This document shows positions 1 through 7,376 of a stretch of 45,796 bases of DNA, one piece after another. Both the position numbers and the translations under genes were made by a program. How positions within the stretch are numbered: position 1 is the stretch's first letter; the number at the start of each line of letters is the position of its first letter. A model generated the notes under the pieces. The model did not search any database. It had not been told where the DNA came from and saw only the letters and a list, made by a program, of their open reading frames with translations. Source of the stretch: Candidatus Daviesbacteria bacterium (GTDB lineage: Bacteria > Patescibacteriota > Microgenomatia > Daviesbacterales > UBA10151). The DNA lies in contig DOWS01000012.1 in assembly GCA_003519445.1 (NCBI GenBank), positions 14,134-59,929 on the forward strand, given 5' to 3'.

Positions 1-357
1 GCTGCCAGTGACTTGGAAGTAGCCACCTCGATTGCCCGGGAAATGGTCACAGAATATGGTATGTCTGCTTTAGGTCCAATTAATATTAAATCCAGATCTA
101 TGTTTGGTATGTGGCCTGCGGGAGATGAGGGGGGAGCATCCCAAACCATGCAAACCAGTATTGATAAAGAAGTCAAAAAAATCATTGATACTTGCTACAA
201 ACAGGCAGAAGATTTGCTCAAGAAAAATAAAACTAAACTTGATAAAGTGGCCAAAGCATTACTTGAAAAAGAAACCCTAGATACAGATGAATTTGAAAAA
301 CTGGTTGGGAAAAAGAAAATTACCCCTTGGCTAATAAGGGAAAATAAAAATCTATGA
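1..357 (+). CDS. ftsH: FtsH ATP-dependent zinc metalloprotease, C-terminal part
   Basis: The frame is open from base 1, so the gene is cut by the window edge and only about 118 C-terminal residues are seen. They match the end of the M41 peptidase domain of FtsH: the SDLEVATSIAREMVTEYGMS helix, a gap-containing loop, then the IDKEVKKIIDTCYKQAEDLL helix and the terminal TLDTDEFEKLVG motif. FtsH is a membrane-anchored AAA protease that degrades membrane and regulatory proteins; its ATPase and HExxH parts lie upstream of this window. The last 17 residues after EKLVG are lysine-rich and not family-like; a second copy of the EKLV-coding end lies at 1416-1448, so this tail was probably acquired when the block 307-1415 was inserted. 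The stop overlaps an ATG (ATGA). Confidence 0.93.
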   Translation, partial: AASDLEVATSIAREMVTEYGMSALGPINIKSRSMFGMWPAGDEGGASQTMQTSIDKEVKKIIDTCYKQAEDLLKKNKTKLDKVAKALLEKETLDTDEFEKLVGKKKITPWLIRENKNL

Positions 358-425
358 ATGAACGAGGTAGAGAGAGAGAGGAGCTATTGGAACGATTTTT
401 AGAGAAGCTGGGGCAGTTCTTTTAG
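354..425 (+). CDS. Short ORF overlapping ftsH stop, reads through a GA repeat
   Basis: ATG overlaps the ftsH stop as ATGA, the arrangement used for translational coupling. The ORF encodes 23 residues (MNERGREREELLERFLEKLG and three more), crossing an AG repeat at 369-380, and stops at TAG 423-425. Removing one 2-bp unit would instead join this ATG to the open frame that continues to 628 and encode a protein of about 90 residues with membrane segments. It may therefore be the 5' end of that gene in an out-of-frame state rather than a gene of its own. Confidence 0.4.
   Translation: MNERGREREELLERFLEKLGQFF
369..383 (+). repeat. AG dinucleotide tract at start of ORF
   Basis: Six AG units (369-380) followed by GAG, placed five codons after the ATG at 354. 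Loss of one unit (or gain of two) fuses ATG 354 to the frame of the downstream membrane protein. Two longer GA tracts in this window (10976-10996 and 45717-45739) are also located within the first codons of genes. Confidence 0.7.
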
Positions 426-436
426 AACCCATTAGT

Positions 437-628
437 TTGGTTCGCAAAATGAAAGCAAGACAGATAGGATGGTGGTCAGTAGCTCCGATTGCGGTTCCCG
501 TAACCTTGGGGGCATTGCAAGCAACTATCACACGAAGTGTGTTAGCAGGTATTTTGTTTGGTGGTGTGGTGTGGATTGCAGAAGGAGTTATAGTTCATAT
601 GATTCGGTCTGTACCTATTGCAAAATAA
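437..628 (+). CDS. Small hypothetical membrane protein
   Basis: The ORF can begin at TTG 437 or ATG 449. It encodes roughly 60 residues with two hydrophobic stretches: one around VAPIAVPVTLGALQATI and one around SVLAGILFGGVVWIAEGVIV, so it is probably a two-span inner-membrane protein. The frame is open further upstream back to a TAG at 368-370, and that upstream stretch also looks coding (GAIGTIFREAGAVLLEPISL), which suggests that the natural start is ATG 354 with the repeat one unit shorter. It lies inside the block bounded by the two ftsH 3' ends. I recognise no family. Confidence 0.5.
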   Translation: MVRKMKARQIGWWSVAPIAVPVTLGALQATITRSVLAGILFGGVVWIAEGVIVHMIRSVPIAK

Positions 629-706
629 TCTCATGGTCTGGATTCTGTAAGGATGAGGCAAAGTTACAATTCTCCGTTTGTGTTATAGTGATATTTAATT
701 TACCTC

Positions 707-734
707 TTGACAGATATATCAAATTTGATATAAT
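707..734 (+). promoter_or_regulatory. Sigma-70-type promoter of HigBA pair
   Basis: TTGACA at 707-712, 16-bp spacer, TATAAT at 729-734. The start codon of the toxin gene follows only four bases later at 739, so the transcript must be leaderless or nearly so. Confidence 0.7.
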
Positions 735-738
735 TAAT

Positions 739-1092
739 ATGGAATTTGAAATTATTTTTTATAAAAATAGTTCCGGGAGCAGTCCGGTTGAAGAAGCATT
801 AGATCGGTTAAAGGTCACAAACATTATTTTGTGGCGTCAGGCATTAAAGGGAATTGAGAAGATAAAGAATAGGGAATATCATAAAGAGCCTTTATCAAAA
901 TATTTAGAGTCTGGATTATGGGAGTTGAGGGTAAAATCTGGTACAGGTATATTAAGGATTATTTATACCTTTAAGAAAGGACAGATTATCATACTACTGC
1001 ATTTATTTGTTAAAAAGAAGCAGAAAACGCCGGCTGACGAGTTAAATATTGCCAGAAAAAGATTATTAGAAATAAGAATGGAGGTAAACTAA
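739..1092 (+). CDS. HigB/RelE-type toxin (phage Gp49-like)
   Basis: Predicted mRNA-cleaving toxin of the HigB / phage-derived Gp49-like family, 117 residues, which matches the usual 100-120. Family features seen are the N-terminal FEIIFYKNSSGSSPVEEALD strand-helix, the central GLWELRVKSGTGILRIIY core and the tail LFVKKKQKTPADELNIARKR. An ORF is open further upstream, but the ATG at 739 is chosen because it follows TTGACA/TATAAT directly and fits the family's start. The antitoxin gene begins one base after its stop region (1094), so the two form a toxin-first operon, typical of HigBA. Two other pairs of the same family lie at 21231-21901 and 25227-25907. Confidence 0.85.
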   Translation: MEFEIIFYKNSSGSSPVEEALDRLKVTNIILWRQALKGIEKIKNREYHKEPLSKYLESGLWELRVKSGTGILRIIYTFKKGQIIILLHLFVKKKQKTPADELNIARKRLLEIRMEVN

Positions 1093-1093
1093 A

Positions 1094-1420
1094 ATGAAAA
1101 GAAAGAAGGATGACTTCGATAGATATTTGGAGAAGGCCTTAAAGGCAGACCCTTCTCTGGCAGAAGAGTTGGAAAAAGCGGATAGGGCATGGGATATTGC
1201 TTTTCAAATTTATGATCTAAGAAAAAAGGCCGGTTTAACTCAAACAGATCTGGCCAGACTGGTGGGTACCAGACAGTCTAACATTGCCAGGATTGAGGAT
1301 GCTGATTATACGAGCTATACTTTAAAAACTCTGGAAAAAGTAACCAGAGCTTTAAAAGCCAAGCTGGAAATTAAAATTGTGCCCTTAGATTCCCGCCGGG
1401 ATTTCTTTATGGCCGGATGA
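1094..1420 (+). CDS. HigA-type XRE antitoxin
   Basis: 108-residue antitoxin with a helix-turn-helix of the XRE family: LRKKAGLTQTDLARLVGTRQ, followed by SNIARIEDADYTSYTLKTLE at about residues 45-85. It should bind and neutralise the toxin encoded directly upstream and repress the shared promoter at 707-734. The stop codon at 1418-1420 lies inside the duplicated ftsH end (1416-1436), so the last bases of this gene and the junction of the inserted block coincide. Confidence 0.88.
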   Translation: MKRKKDDFDRYLEKALKADPSLAEELEKADRAWDIAFQIYDLRKKAGLTQTDLARLVGTRQSNIARIEDADYTSYTLKTLEKVTRALKAKLEIKIVPLDSRRDFFMAG

Positions 1421-1448
1421 ATTTGAAAAACTGGTTCGTCTGCCATGA
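1416..1448 (+). pseudogene. Duplicate 3' end of ftsH
   Basis: Bases 1416-1436 are identical to 286-306 in ftsH (21 bp). Translated in frame they give DEFEKLV, then RLP and a TGA at 1446-1448. This looks like the original ftsH terminus, left behind when the block with the HigBA pair was placed inside the last codons of the gene; the present gene carries a different tail. Confidence 0.75.
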
Positions 1449-1464
1449 TAGAGTATAATTACTT

Positions 1465-2097
1465 TCACGGATGGAATAGCTGTTTTAGACGAGAAATAGG
1501 ACTAATTGTTTCACTAAAACTTTTATTAACCGTTATTACTACCCCTTCAACATATGAGCTAAAATTGTCACCTGCGTATATTTCATGCCAATAAATTTGA
1601 TAAGGTAAGCCCGGAAAATTAATTTTGAAACAATTGTATACAGCTGACATACGCCCTTCTTCTTTTCCTGATACATATTCAGGTGCGGAACCAGTTTCGT
1701 AAACATAATTATCAGGAAAGCGTCTAGGTAGAACCTTAAGTTTTCTTGCTAATGCTAAAATAACCCCTTTGTTGTTAATTGGTTCTCCTTCAAAGTTAGG
1801 TAAATTTTCAAGCTTCACTTTAAGTCTTTCTAGTTGTTGATAATTATCAACTTGATGATGATTGATTAGTCTGTTCCTTTCATCCCTAACACGAAATGTT
1901 CCTGCTTTTCCCGTACTTGCATAAGTTTTCAATCTAACTAAGAAGTCATCCGCTTGTTGGGTTTCTTCTGAGGTTGGTATAACTTGATCAAGAGCTTCAA
2001 TACCAGTTGTTGCTCTATGCATTTGTAATAAATCTTCTTCAAACTCACTTATTATGTCTTGTCTTCTTTCCTGCTCAGCATGTTGATCTAATCCCAT
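1465..2097 (-). CDS. Hypothetical protein, 210 aa
   Basis: I do not recognise this protein. It is soluble in appearance: a charged N-terminal half with helical segments (residues 1-60, many Gln and Glu), then a mixed region with EGRMSAVYNCFKINFPGLPY and IYWHEIYAGDNFSSYVEGVV that looks like beta strands. No membrane segment or known motif is visible. The start ATG at 2097 is preceded on the same strand by TATAAT eight bases upstream, consistent with a short-leader or leaderless transcript. It stands between the duplicated ftsH end and an AbrB/PIN pair and points in the opposite direction. Confidence 0.75.
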   Translation of the reverse strand: MGLDQHAEQERRQDIISEFEEDLLQMHRATTGIEALDQVIPTSEETQQADDFLVRLKTYASTGKAGTFRVRDERNRLINHHQVDNYQQLERLKVKLENLPNFEGEPINNKGVILALARKLKVLPRRFPDNYVYETGSAPEYVSGKEEGRMSAVYNCFKINFPGLPYQIYWHEIYAGDNFSSYVEGVVITVNKSFSETISPISRLKQLFHP

Positions 2098-2149
2098 ACC
2101 TATAAATTATACTATAGAGGAATGATTGAGGGATAATATTTTTTCCGTA

Positions 2150-2184
2150 TTGACAGTGTATGACAAAATTTGATAATATTGTCA
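2150..2184 (+). promoter_or_regulatory. Promoter and operator of AbrB/PIN pair
   Basis: TTGACA at 2150-2155 and an AT-rich -10 region (TAATAT, 2174-2179). Overlapping it is an inverted repeat with arms TGACAA (2161-2166) and TTGTCA (2179-2184), a likely autoregulatory site for the antitoxin whose ATG follows at 2189. Confidence 0.55.
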
Positions 2185-2188
2185 TATT

Positions 2189-2443
2189 ATGCAACTGGTC
2201 ACAGTTGGTTCCAGATATCAAATAGTTATTCCCAAAGAGATCCGTAAGAAGATCAATGGGTTAAAACCTGGCGTCAAAGTGGCTGTGCAACAGGTAAAAA
2301 CAGACACAGCTACTATTAAAATCTCTAAAAAAAGCTGGTCTGATGAAAGCTATGGTTTTATGAAAGAGGCCTGGAAAGATATTGATCCGGTCAAAGAAAT
2401 AGATAAAATGAGGGACGAATGGGATGAACTTAAAAAAATTTAA
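2189..2443 (+). CDS. AbrB/MazE-type antitoxin
   Basis: 84-residue protein with an N-terminal SpoVT/AbrB swapped-hairpin DNA-binding domain: VTVGSRYQIVIPKEIRKKIN, then LKPGVKVAVQQV. The C-terminal half (SDESYGFMKEAWKDIDPVKE) is the kind of tail that wraps around a PIN toxin. It overlaps the toxin gene by 20 bases. The inverted repeat just upstream supports autoregulation. Confidence 0.85.
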   Translation: MQLVTVGSRYQIVIPKEIRKKINGLKPGVKVAVQQVKTDTATIKISKKSWSDESYGFMKEAWKDIDPVKEIDKMRDEWDELKKI

Positions 2444-2846
2444 CTTGATTGGTTTAGATACCAACATATTTAGCTATCAGTTTCATCAAGATCCGCAGTT
2501 TGGCCTTTTAACCAAGAAGATCTTTGATGAGTTATCTAAAGATAATTTGCAGGCAGTAACATCGGTAGTGACTTTAATTGAAATACTTTCTGTCAGGGTT
2601 TCTTTATCAAAAGTGAAACAACTCAAGGAGCTTTTTCTTCGCACACCCAACCTGAGTATTTTAGATGTAAACCATGAAATAGCTCTGGAAGCTGCCGCAA
2701 TCAGAAGAAAATATGGTTTTAGAACACCGGATGCTATCCAGCTGGCTACGGCCAAATTAAATAGGGCAAAAGCTTTTGTAACTAATGATGAAAGGTTAAA
2801 AAATTATCTAGGACTAAAAATTATTTTGCTTTCAGCAATTAAATAA
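2424..2846 (+). CDS. PIN-domain ribonuclease toxin (VapC type)
   Basis: 140-residue PIN domain toxin, predicted Mg-dependent RNase. The acidic active-site residues are visible in order: D in IGLDTNIF (residue 12), E in TLIEILSV, D in RTPDAIQLATAK, and D in FVTNDERLKN. The ATG at 2424 overlaps the antitoxin gene, a common arrangement for VapBC-like pairs. Downstream is the ABC-exporter leader region. No damage is seen, so the pair should be functional. Confidence 0.88.
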   Translation: MNLKKFNLIGLDTNIFSYQFHQDPQFGLLTKKIFDELSKDNLQAVTSVVTLIEILSVRVSLSKVKQLKELFLRTPNLSILDVNHEIALEAAAIRRKYGFRTPDAIQLATAKLNRAKAFVTNDERLKNYLGLKIILLSAIK

Positions 2847-2928
2847 GCGGTTGACAACCTTGCCTTAAAAGATTTACACTTGATATTGGTCGGATCCATT
2901 CATACCAAAGCTTGGAAGCAACCTGTAT

Positions 2929-3003
2929 ATGGCAATACACATACCTGATGCGAATACTTTAGTCGGCGAACCTCTAGAAACAGAGGAGGTTTCCGTAACT
3001 TAA
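2929..3003 (+). CDS. Small ORF in leader, 24 aa
   Basis: ATG 2929 to TAA 3001-3003 encodes 24 residues beginning MAIHIPDANTLVGEPLETEE and ending VSVT. It sits within the leader RNA, and its stop lies in the loop of the TTCCGTAA/TTACGGAA helix just before the terminator. It may be a leader peptide whose translation controls termination, or a small peptide exported by the following ABC transporter. No strong Shine-Dalgarno is visible. Confidence 0.35.
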   Translation: MAIHIPDANTLVGEPLETEEVSVT

Positions 3004-3036
3004 AACTTAAATTTAAATAATAAGAGTTTACGGAAG

Positions 3037-3059
3037 CCCCGACAGAGTCGGGGTTTTTT
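3037..3059 (+). terminator. Intrinsic terminator before ABC exporter
   Basis: Stem CCCCGAC/GTCGGGG with AGA loop and six T residues. It ends one base before the first possible start codon of the exporter (3061). Confidence 0.85.
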
Positions 3060-3078
3060 AATGCTAAAAGGAAAAATT

Positions 3079-4851
3079 ATGATACGATCAAGAAAGAAAA
3101 TGAATTTTATACAGAAAATATGGCTTTTGATGAAGCCCTTTCACAAGGATTTCTACAATATTGTCTTAATTACCATTGTTTTTCAGATAGTAAGGATGGC
3201 AGGCCCGTATATTTTTGGAAAAATCCTTGATCTGCTTATTTCTACCAAAGGCCTGCTTAATTTTGAGTCAGCTGTTTTTATAGTGGGTGGTCTTATTGGA
3301 GTCAGGCTTTTATCTTTGGTGATTGATTATGCAATTGACATTGTTTTGGTAAGGTTGCTTTGGAAATCGGAGCAGTTTGTTTCCAGGCAGACTTTTAACA
3401 AGCTATTGCAACTTTCCCTTGATTATCATGAAAAAGAAAATACCGGTAACAAAATAAATATTGTCAATAAAGGCCGGGATAAACTGATTGACCTTCTGGC
3501 AACCTATGGCTGGAATTTTCAACCTGTGGTGATTCAACTGATTGTCAGCGCCATATTGATGCTTTTTGTTAACTGGATATTTGGTTTATTATTTGCCGCA
3601 TCCTTAATTCCTTTTGTGATCAATATGTTTAAAACTTATCAAAACACCCAAAAATTTAGGTCCAAGCGGCATGATGCTTATGAAGCATCTTCGGGCGAAA
3701 TAGGGGATACTTTAACCAATATAACAGTTGTAAAGGCTTTTGCCCAAGAAAGGCGTGAAGCAGAAATTTTCTCATCAATCTGGGATGATATTAAAACTTT
3801 TTCCGTCAAGGAATTTAAGCTGCACATGATTAACGGGTTTTTGCGCAGTTTAAGCATAGAATTTATGTATGCGGTTTTGCTGATAGTGGGGATTTATGAG
3901 ATTAGGGCAGGTTTTATTACTGTGGGAAGTCTGGTGTTTTTAATTTCGCTAACAGAACGGGCCTATTCTAATATTTTCCAGCTGGGTTGGATTTATGAGA
4001 GGGCTATTGATGCCGCAGAGCCGGTTGACCGGGTTATTTCTTTGCTTTCGCAGAAGCCCAGCGTTGTTAATTCACCAAATGCTATTATCCCAAAAGATAT
4101 TACAGGCAGGATTGCTTTTAAACATGTGACTTTTGCATATAACAGAAAACGGGTTTTAAGAAATGTAAGTTTTACCATACCGGTTGGATCTTTTACTGCA
4201 TTGGTGGGTAAATCCGGAGGAGGAAAATCCACTATAGCTAAACTGCTTAGTCGCTACTATGATCCGCAAGGAGGGAGTATTGTGATTGATAGCAGGTATA
4301 ATCTGCAGGATTTGGATCTCGATTCTTATAGAAGTAAAACCGCTGTGGTTTTTCAGGATTCTCCTGTGCCAAATAGGAAAATATGGGAAGTTATATCATA
4401 CAGTGCAGGTAAACTTGATTTTGCGTCTGTTAGAGCAAGGGTATACGAGGCAGCAAAACAGGCTTTTGCCGATGAGTTTATCAGTCAATTGCCTGAAGGA
4501 TATCAAACTTTGGTGGGTGAGCGGGGTGTGAAATTATCAGGCGGACAAAGACAAAGACTGGCAATAGCCCGGGCACTTTTTGCAGAGCCTAAAATTTTAA
4601 TCATGGATGAACCAACCAGCCATTTGGATATACACTCTGAAAGCCTGATTCAACAAGCTTTGAAAAATTTATCTAAAGAAAGGTCTTTTACAAAGATTAT
4701 TATTGCTCACAGGCTTTCAACAGTTAAAAACGCGGATCAAATTCTGGTTGTGGAAAAAGGCAGGATTGTGGAGCGGGGTACACATAATAAATTACTTGAA
4801 AAAAAAGGTGTTTATGCCAAAATTGTTGCCCAAAGTGAACTTAAGGGGTAG
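3079..4851 (+). CDS. ABC exporter, fused membrane and ATPase domains
   Basis: About 590 residues, the usual length of a half-size type IV (MsbA/LmrA-like) ABC exporter that works as a dimer. The N-terminal ~320 residues hold six membrane segments; the ATPase follows with Walker A GKSGGGKST (~residue 378), signature LSGGQRQRLAIARAL (~486), Walker B ILIMDEPTSHLD (~508) and H-loop IIIAHRLST. ATG 3079 is chosen over 3061 because AAAAGGA lies about eight bases upstream; the ORF is open from 3061, directly after a terminator. Substrate is unknown; lipid, peptide or drug export are all possible. The leader with its small ORF suggests regulated expression. Confidence 0.92.
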   Translation: MIRSRKKMNFIQKIWLLMKPFHKDFYNIVLITIVFQIVRMAGPYIFGKILDLLISTKGLLNFESAVFIVGGLIGVRLLSLVIDYAIDIVLVRLLWKSEQFVSRQTFNKLLQLSLDYHEKENTGNKINIVNKGRDKLIDLLATYGWNFQPVVIQLIVSAILMLFVNWIFGLLFAASLIPFVINMFKTYQNTQKFRSKRHDAYEASSGEIGDTLTNITVVKAFAQERREAEIFSSIWDDIKTFSVKEFKLHMINGFLRSLSIEFMYAVLLIVGIYEIRAGFITVGSLVFLISLTERAYSNIFQLGWIYERAIDAAEPVDRVISLLSQKPSVVNSPNAIIPKDITGRIAFKHVTFAYNRKRVLRNVSFTIPVGSFTALVGKSGGGKSTIAKLLSRYYDPQGGSIVIDSRYNLQDLDLDSYRSKTAVVFQDSPVPNRKIWEVISYSAGKLDFASVRARVYEAAKQAFADEFISQLPEGYQTLVGERGVKLSGGQRQRLAIARALFAEPKILIMDEPTSHLDIHSESLIQQALKNLSKERSFTKIIIAHRLSTVKNADQILVVEKGRIVERGTHNKLLEKKGVYAKIVAQSELKG

Positions 4852-4861
4852 AATAATATAG

Positions 4862-5494
4862 ATGAAGTTCAAAGTTCAAAATTCAAAGTTCAAAATTTTT
4901 GTAGTCGTTTCGCTTTTTACTTTTTACTTTTTACTTTTTACTTTTCCCTATCCTGCTTTTGCTGTAGATGATATAGGCCAATCTAAAATATATCCTACCT
5001 CACCTTTGTATTTTTTAAAAAGCGTTAAAGAAATTCTGGAACTTAAATTTGCTCCTACTAGTGAAATTAAAGCCATCCGCTATTTGGAATTTAGCCAAAG
5101 AAGGATCAGGGAAGTAAAAAGCCTGGTGAAAGCAAGGCGTTTTGAGATGATTGCTTCTACTCTGGAACACTACTTATTTAATTTACAAAAAGTAATGGGT
5201 TTAATGGATTTTAAGGATGAGGCTAAAATAAGACAACTCTCGGAAACTGTCTCCATTCATGTGCAGGTTCTTGATCATCTTTATTCTCAAATAGAGAGCC
5301 AGCCTGGTCAAAGAGCAGTCAGAACTACCATGTTTAAGATTACGGAACTGGATAATCTATCCAAAAACTTATCAAAGTCTCAAGGGAAAATTTGTGATTT
5401 TTTAATCAAAGAAGCTTCGAGCTCTGCCTTAAACGAGGTGGAAATAGTTGTTCTAAAAGAACGGGCCATGCTTTGTCTTCAGGATTTGAAATGA
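4862..5494 (+). CDS. Secreted DUF5667-like protein
   Basis: 210 residues with an N-terminal signal peptide (hydrophobic run FVVVSLFTFYFLLFTFPYPA, cleavage likely near AFA-VDD) followed by an all-helical domain that begins with the typical YPTSPLYFLKSVKEILELKF motif of DUF5667 proteins of CPR bacteria. Function is unknown; the family is predicted to be exported or surface-attached. The 5' end of the gene is built of tandem repeats: AAAGTTC/AAAATTC units (4866-4897) and TTTTTAC units (4915-4940), both translated. It follows the ABC exporter by ten bases and may be co-transcribed. The last 16 bases overlap the convergent gene. Confidence 0.75.
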   Translation: MKFKVQNSKFKIFVVVSLFTFYFLLFTFPYPAFAVDDIGQSKIYPTSPLYFLKSVKEILELKFAPTSEIKAIRYLEFSQRRIREVKSLVKARRFEMIASTLEHYLFNLQKVMGLMDFKDEAKIRQLSETVSIHVQVLDHLYSQIESQPGQRAVRTTMFKITELDNLSKNLSKSQGKICDFLIKEASSSALNEVEIVVLKERAMLCLQDLK

Positions 5495-6192
5495 CGGCCA
5501 AATTTATATTCAAAGATATTCTTGCGGATTTCTCCGATAAAAAGCAAATGAAGTTCAACGGCAATATATTTAAGGGCAATGTTTATCCGGCCTTCTTCGG
5601 AAAGCCTTCTAACAGACACAGGAATTTTATATGATTTTAAATAACCAAATTTGCCCATTTTTTTGGCCCGCTTCAAATAATCATGGTCTTCAGCCATAAA
5701 CAGCGATTCATCAAAGCCGCCAATAGTTTTGTGCAAAGTGCTTTTAACAAAAATACAAGAGCCGGGGATATGGGGATGGAACTTTTGGGTCATCCGCATA
5801 TAGTAATTGGCAAAATGGTGTAAAAACTTATCACGGCGTAATTTGGAGCGGGGAGTAATAAAACATGAGGTAATATCCAAAGATCGCTTTTGCATTTCCA
5901 TCACAGTTTGTTCCAAAAATTTGGGAGGTAAGATAACATCCGCATCCAAAAAAAGCAGGATAGAAGAGCCCGCAATTTTGGCGCCGGAATTTCTGGCTTT
6001 GGCCGGTAAGCCTCCTGCCACTACAGTTGCTCCAAATTTTCTGGCGATTTTGACTGTCTCGTCTACGGAGAACGCATCGGCCACGATTACCTCTTGGGGA
6101 GGTTGGGTTTGGTTTTTAATAGATTTAAGCAGGCGGGGCAAGTCTTTTGCCTCGTTAAAGGTGGGAATAATAATGCTTACAGAAATAGCCAT
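5479..6192 (-). CDS. Glycosyltransferase family 2
   Basis: 237-residue GT-A fold glycosyltransferase. It begins with VSIIIPTFNEAKDLPRLLKS (nucleotide-binding strand), has the D of VIVADAFSVD and the DxD-type motif LFLDADVILP near residue 90, and ends with GGFDESLFMAEDHDYLKRAK, the acceptor-side ED motif. It probably adds sugars to lipid or polysaccharide at the inner face of the membrane. A second GT2 lies at 6660-7376. It converges with the DUF5667 gene. A TATAAT lies ten bases upstream of the start. Confidence 0.9.
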   Translation of the reverse strand: MAISVSIIIPTFNEAKDLPRLLKSIKNQTQPPQEVIVADAFSVDETVKIARKFGATVVAGGLPAKARNSGAKIAGSSILLFLDADVILPPKFLEQTVMEMQKRSLDITSCFITPRSKLRRDKFLHHFANYYMRMTQKFHPHIPGSCIFVKSTLHKTIGGFDESLFMAEDHDYLKRAKKMGKFGYLKSYKIPVSVRRLSEEGRINIALKYIAVELHLLFIGEIRKNIFEYKFGRHFKS

Positions 6193-6249
6193 GAGCTATT
6201 AGATTATATAGGTTTAAGTTTCATTGTCAAAATCTGTTAAAATAATCTT

Positions 6250-6663
6250 ATGCGCATATTTTTCATTGTTCTGGCAATGTACTTAATAGGTGACGGTGTT
6301 ATTCATCTTCTGAATATTAGGCTGGGTTCTGTTATCAATGTCTGGCCTACCTCTGCTGTTTCTTATGCTATTTTGCTGGATTCCATCTATGCCTCGTTTG
6401 TTTTTTTGGCAGCAGCATTGATTTTAGTTGCCCAAACAGACCTTAAAAAATACAAAAGCCTGATTTTTGTCTCCGGCATATGGGCTATTTTCCATGGGAC
6501 ATTGCTTTTATATTTAAACTCAACCCAAAATTTTGGCAATGATTTCTTTAATTATCCTTCTTTGTTAGTTTGGATGCCTTTTTATAACCAGTATCTTTTT
6601 TTTGAGGCTATATTGGCATTTATTTATGCCATAGTCGTTTTCCTCCGACACAAAAAATTATGA
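6250..6663 (+). CDS. Four-span membrane protein, 137 aa
   Basis: Small integral membrane protein with four hydrophobic segments (residues about 2-22, 38-60, 70-92, 110-132). No family recognised. The promoter is an extended -10 TGTTAAAAT with exactly six bases between TAAAAT (6238-6243) and the ATG, so the mRNA is leaderless. Its stop overlaps the next gene as ATGA, so it is translationally coupled to the glycosyltransferase downstream and may help anchor or supply it. Confidence 0.8.
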   Translation: MRIFFIVLAMYLIGDGVIHLLNIRLGSVINVWPTSAVSYAILLDSIYASFVFLAAALILVAQTDLKKYKSLIFVSGIWAIFHGTLLLYLNSTQNFGNDFFNYPSLLVWMPFYNQYLFFEAILAFIYAIVVFLRHKKL

Positions 6664-7376
6664 AAGATATAGAGGTTTCGATTGTTATCCCTGCCTATAA
6701 TGAGGAAAAATATTTGTCCTTGGCTTTGCAATCTTTAACCCGTCTGCAAACTAAAAAAAATTTTGAGGTAATTGTGGTGGATAATAACTCCAGTGACAAT
6801 ACTGCAAAGCTGGCTAAAAGTTTTCAGGATAAGCTTTGTTTAAGAGTCATTCTGGAGCAAAAAAAGGGTAGGGGAGCTGCCAGAAAAAGAGGGTTTGATG
6901 AGTCTTTGGGGGAGGTAGTTATCTCTTTGGATGCGGATACTGTTACTTATCCGGACTGGCTTGATACATTAACAGATCCGCTGCAACAGGAGGTGGTGGC
7001 CACTACTACCTCTTGCAAGATCGTGGATTGTTCATCTTTAACCAATGCAGTCTTTAATTTTATCCAGCCCAAAGCCATGGTTTTGTATAGATTGTTGTCC
7101 GGCCATTACTGGCTGTCCGGTTTTAGCTTTGGCATTTTAAAATCCGTTTATGAGAAATCCGGCGGGTTTGATCCGGCTCTGCAGGCCCAGGAAGATTTGG
7201 ATTTGTCTTTTAAGGTGGCCAAACTGGGGAAAATTAAATTTATCAACAAACCGGTCACATTTTCCGGCAGAAGATTTAAAGACGGGTTATTGATGGGAAC
7301 CTATGATTATATACGCAGTTTCACAGAAGCCTTTATCTTAAAAAAGAAAAGCGTCTATTTAGATAATCCTAGATAA
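6660..7376 (+). CDS. Glycosyltransferase family 2
   Basis: 238 residues, GT2. Visible are VSIVIPAYNEEKYLSLALQS at the start, VVDNNSSDNT (nucleotide binding), the VISLDADTVTYPDW DxD motif at about residue 90-100 and AQEDLDLSFKVAKLGKIKF near the C terminus. It lacks the C-terminal membrane anchor of larger GT2 enzymes; the coupled four-span protein upstream could provide membrane attachment (inference). The 3' end overlaps the convergent hydrolase by eight bases. Confidence 0.9.
   Translation: MKDIEVSIVIPAYNEEKYLSLALQSLTRLQTKKNFEVIVVDNNSSDNTAKLAKSFQDKLCLRVILEQKKGRGAARKRGFDESLGEVVISLDADTVTYPDWLDTLTDPLQQEVVATTTSCKIVDCSSLTNAVFNFIQPKAMVLYRLLSGHYWLSGFSFGILKSVYEKSGGFDPALQAQEDLDLSFKVAKLGKIKFINKPVTFSGRRFKDGLLMGTYDYIRSFTEAFILKKKSVYLDNPR

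Larger units (their letters stand above)
2851..3059 (+). ncRNA. Structured leader with promoter and intrinsic terminator upstream of ABC exporter
   Basis: A promoter-like TTGACA (2851-2856) with TACACT (2875-2880) starts a 170-180 nt transcript that ends in a strong intrinsic terminator: CCCCGAC-AGA-GTCGGGG (3037-3053) plus a T-run (3054-3059). Inside are a helix TTCCGTAA (2991-2998)/TTACGGAA (3028-3035), a hairpin CCTCT/AGAGG (2971-2986) and GTCGG at 2962-2966 that could pair with the terminator's CCGAC. The exporter gene begins directly after the T-run, so the terminator must be passed to express it: an attenuator or riboswitch-like leader (inference). No known riboswitch class was recognised. 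Confidence 0.55.

Noticed and set aside
469..738. N-terminal extension of the HigB ORF upstream of 739
   Set aside because: The open frame runs across the small membrane protein and the promoter; the family start and the TTGACA/TATAAT place the start at 739.
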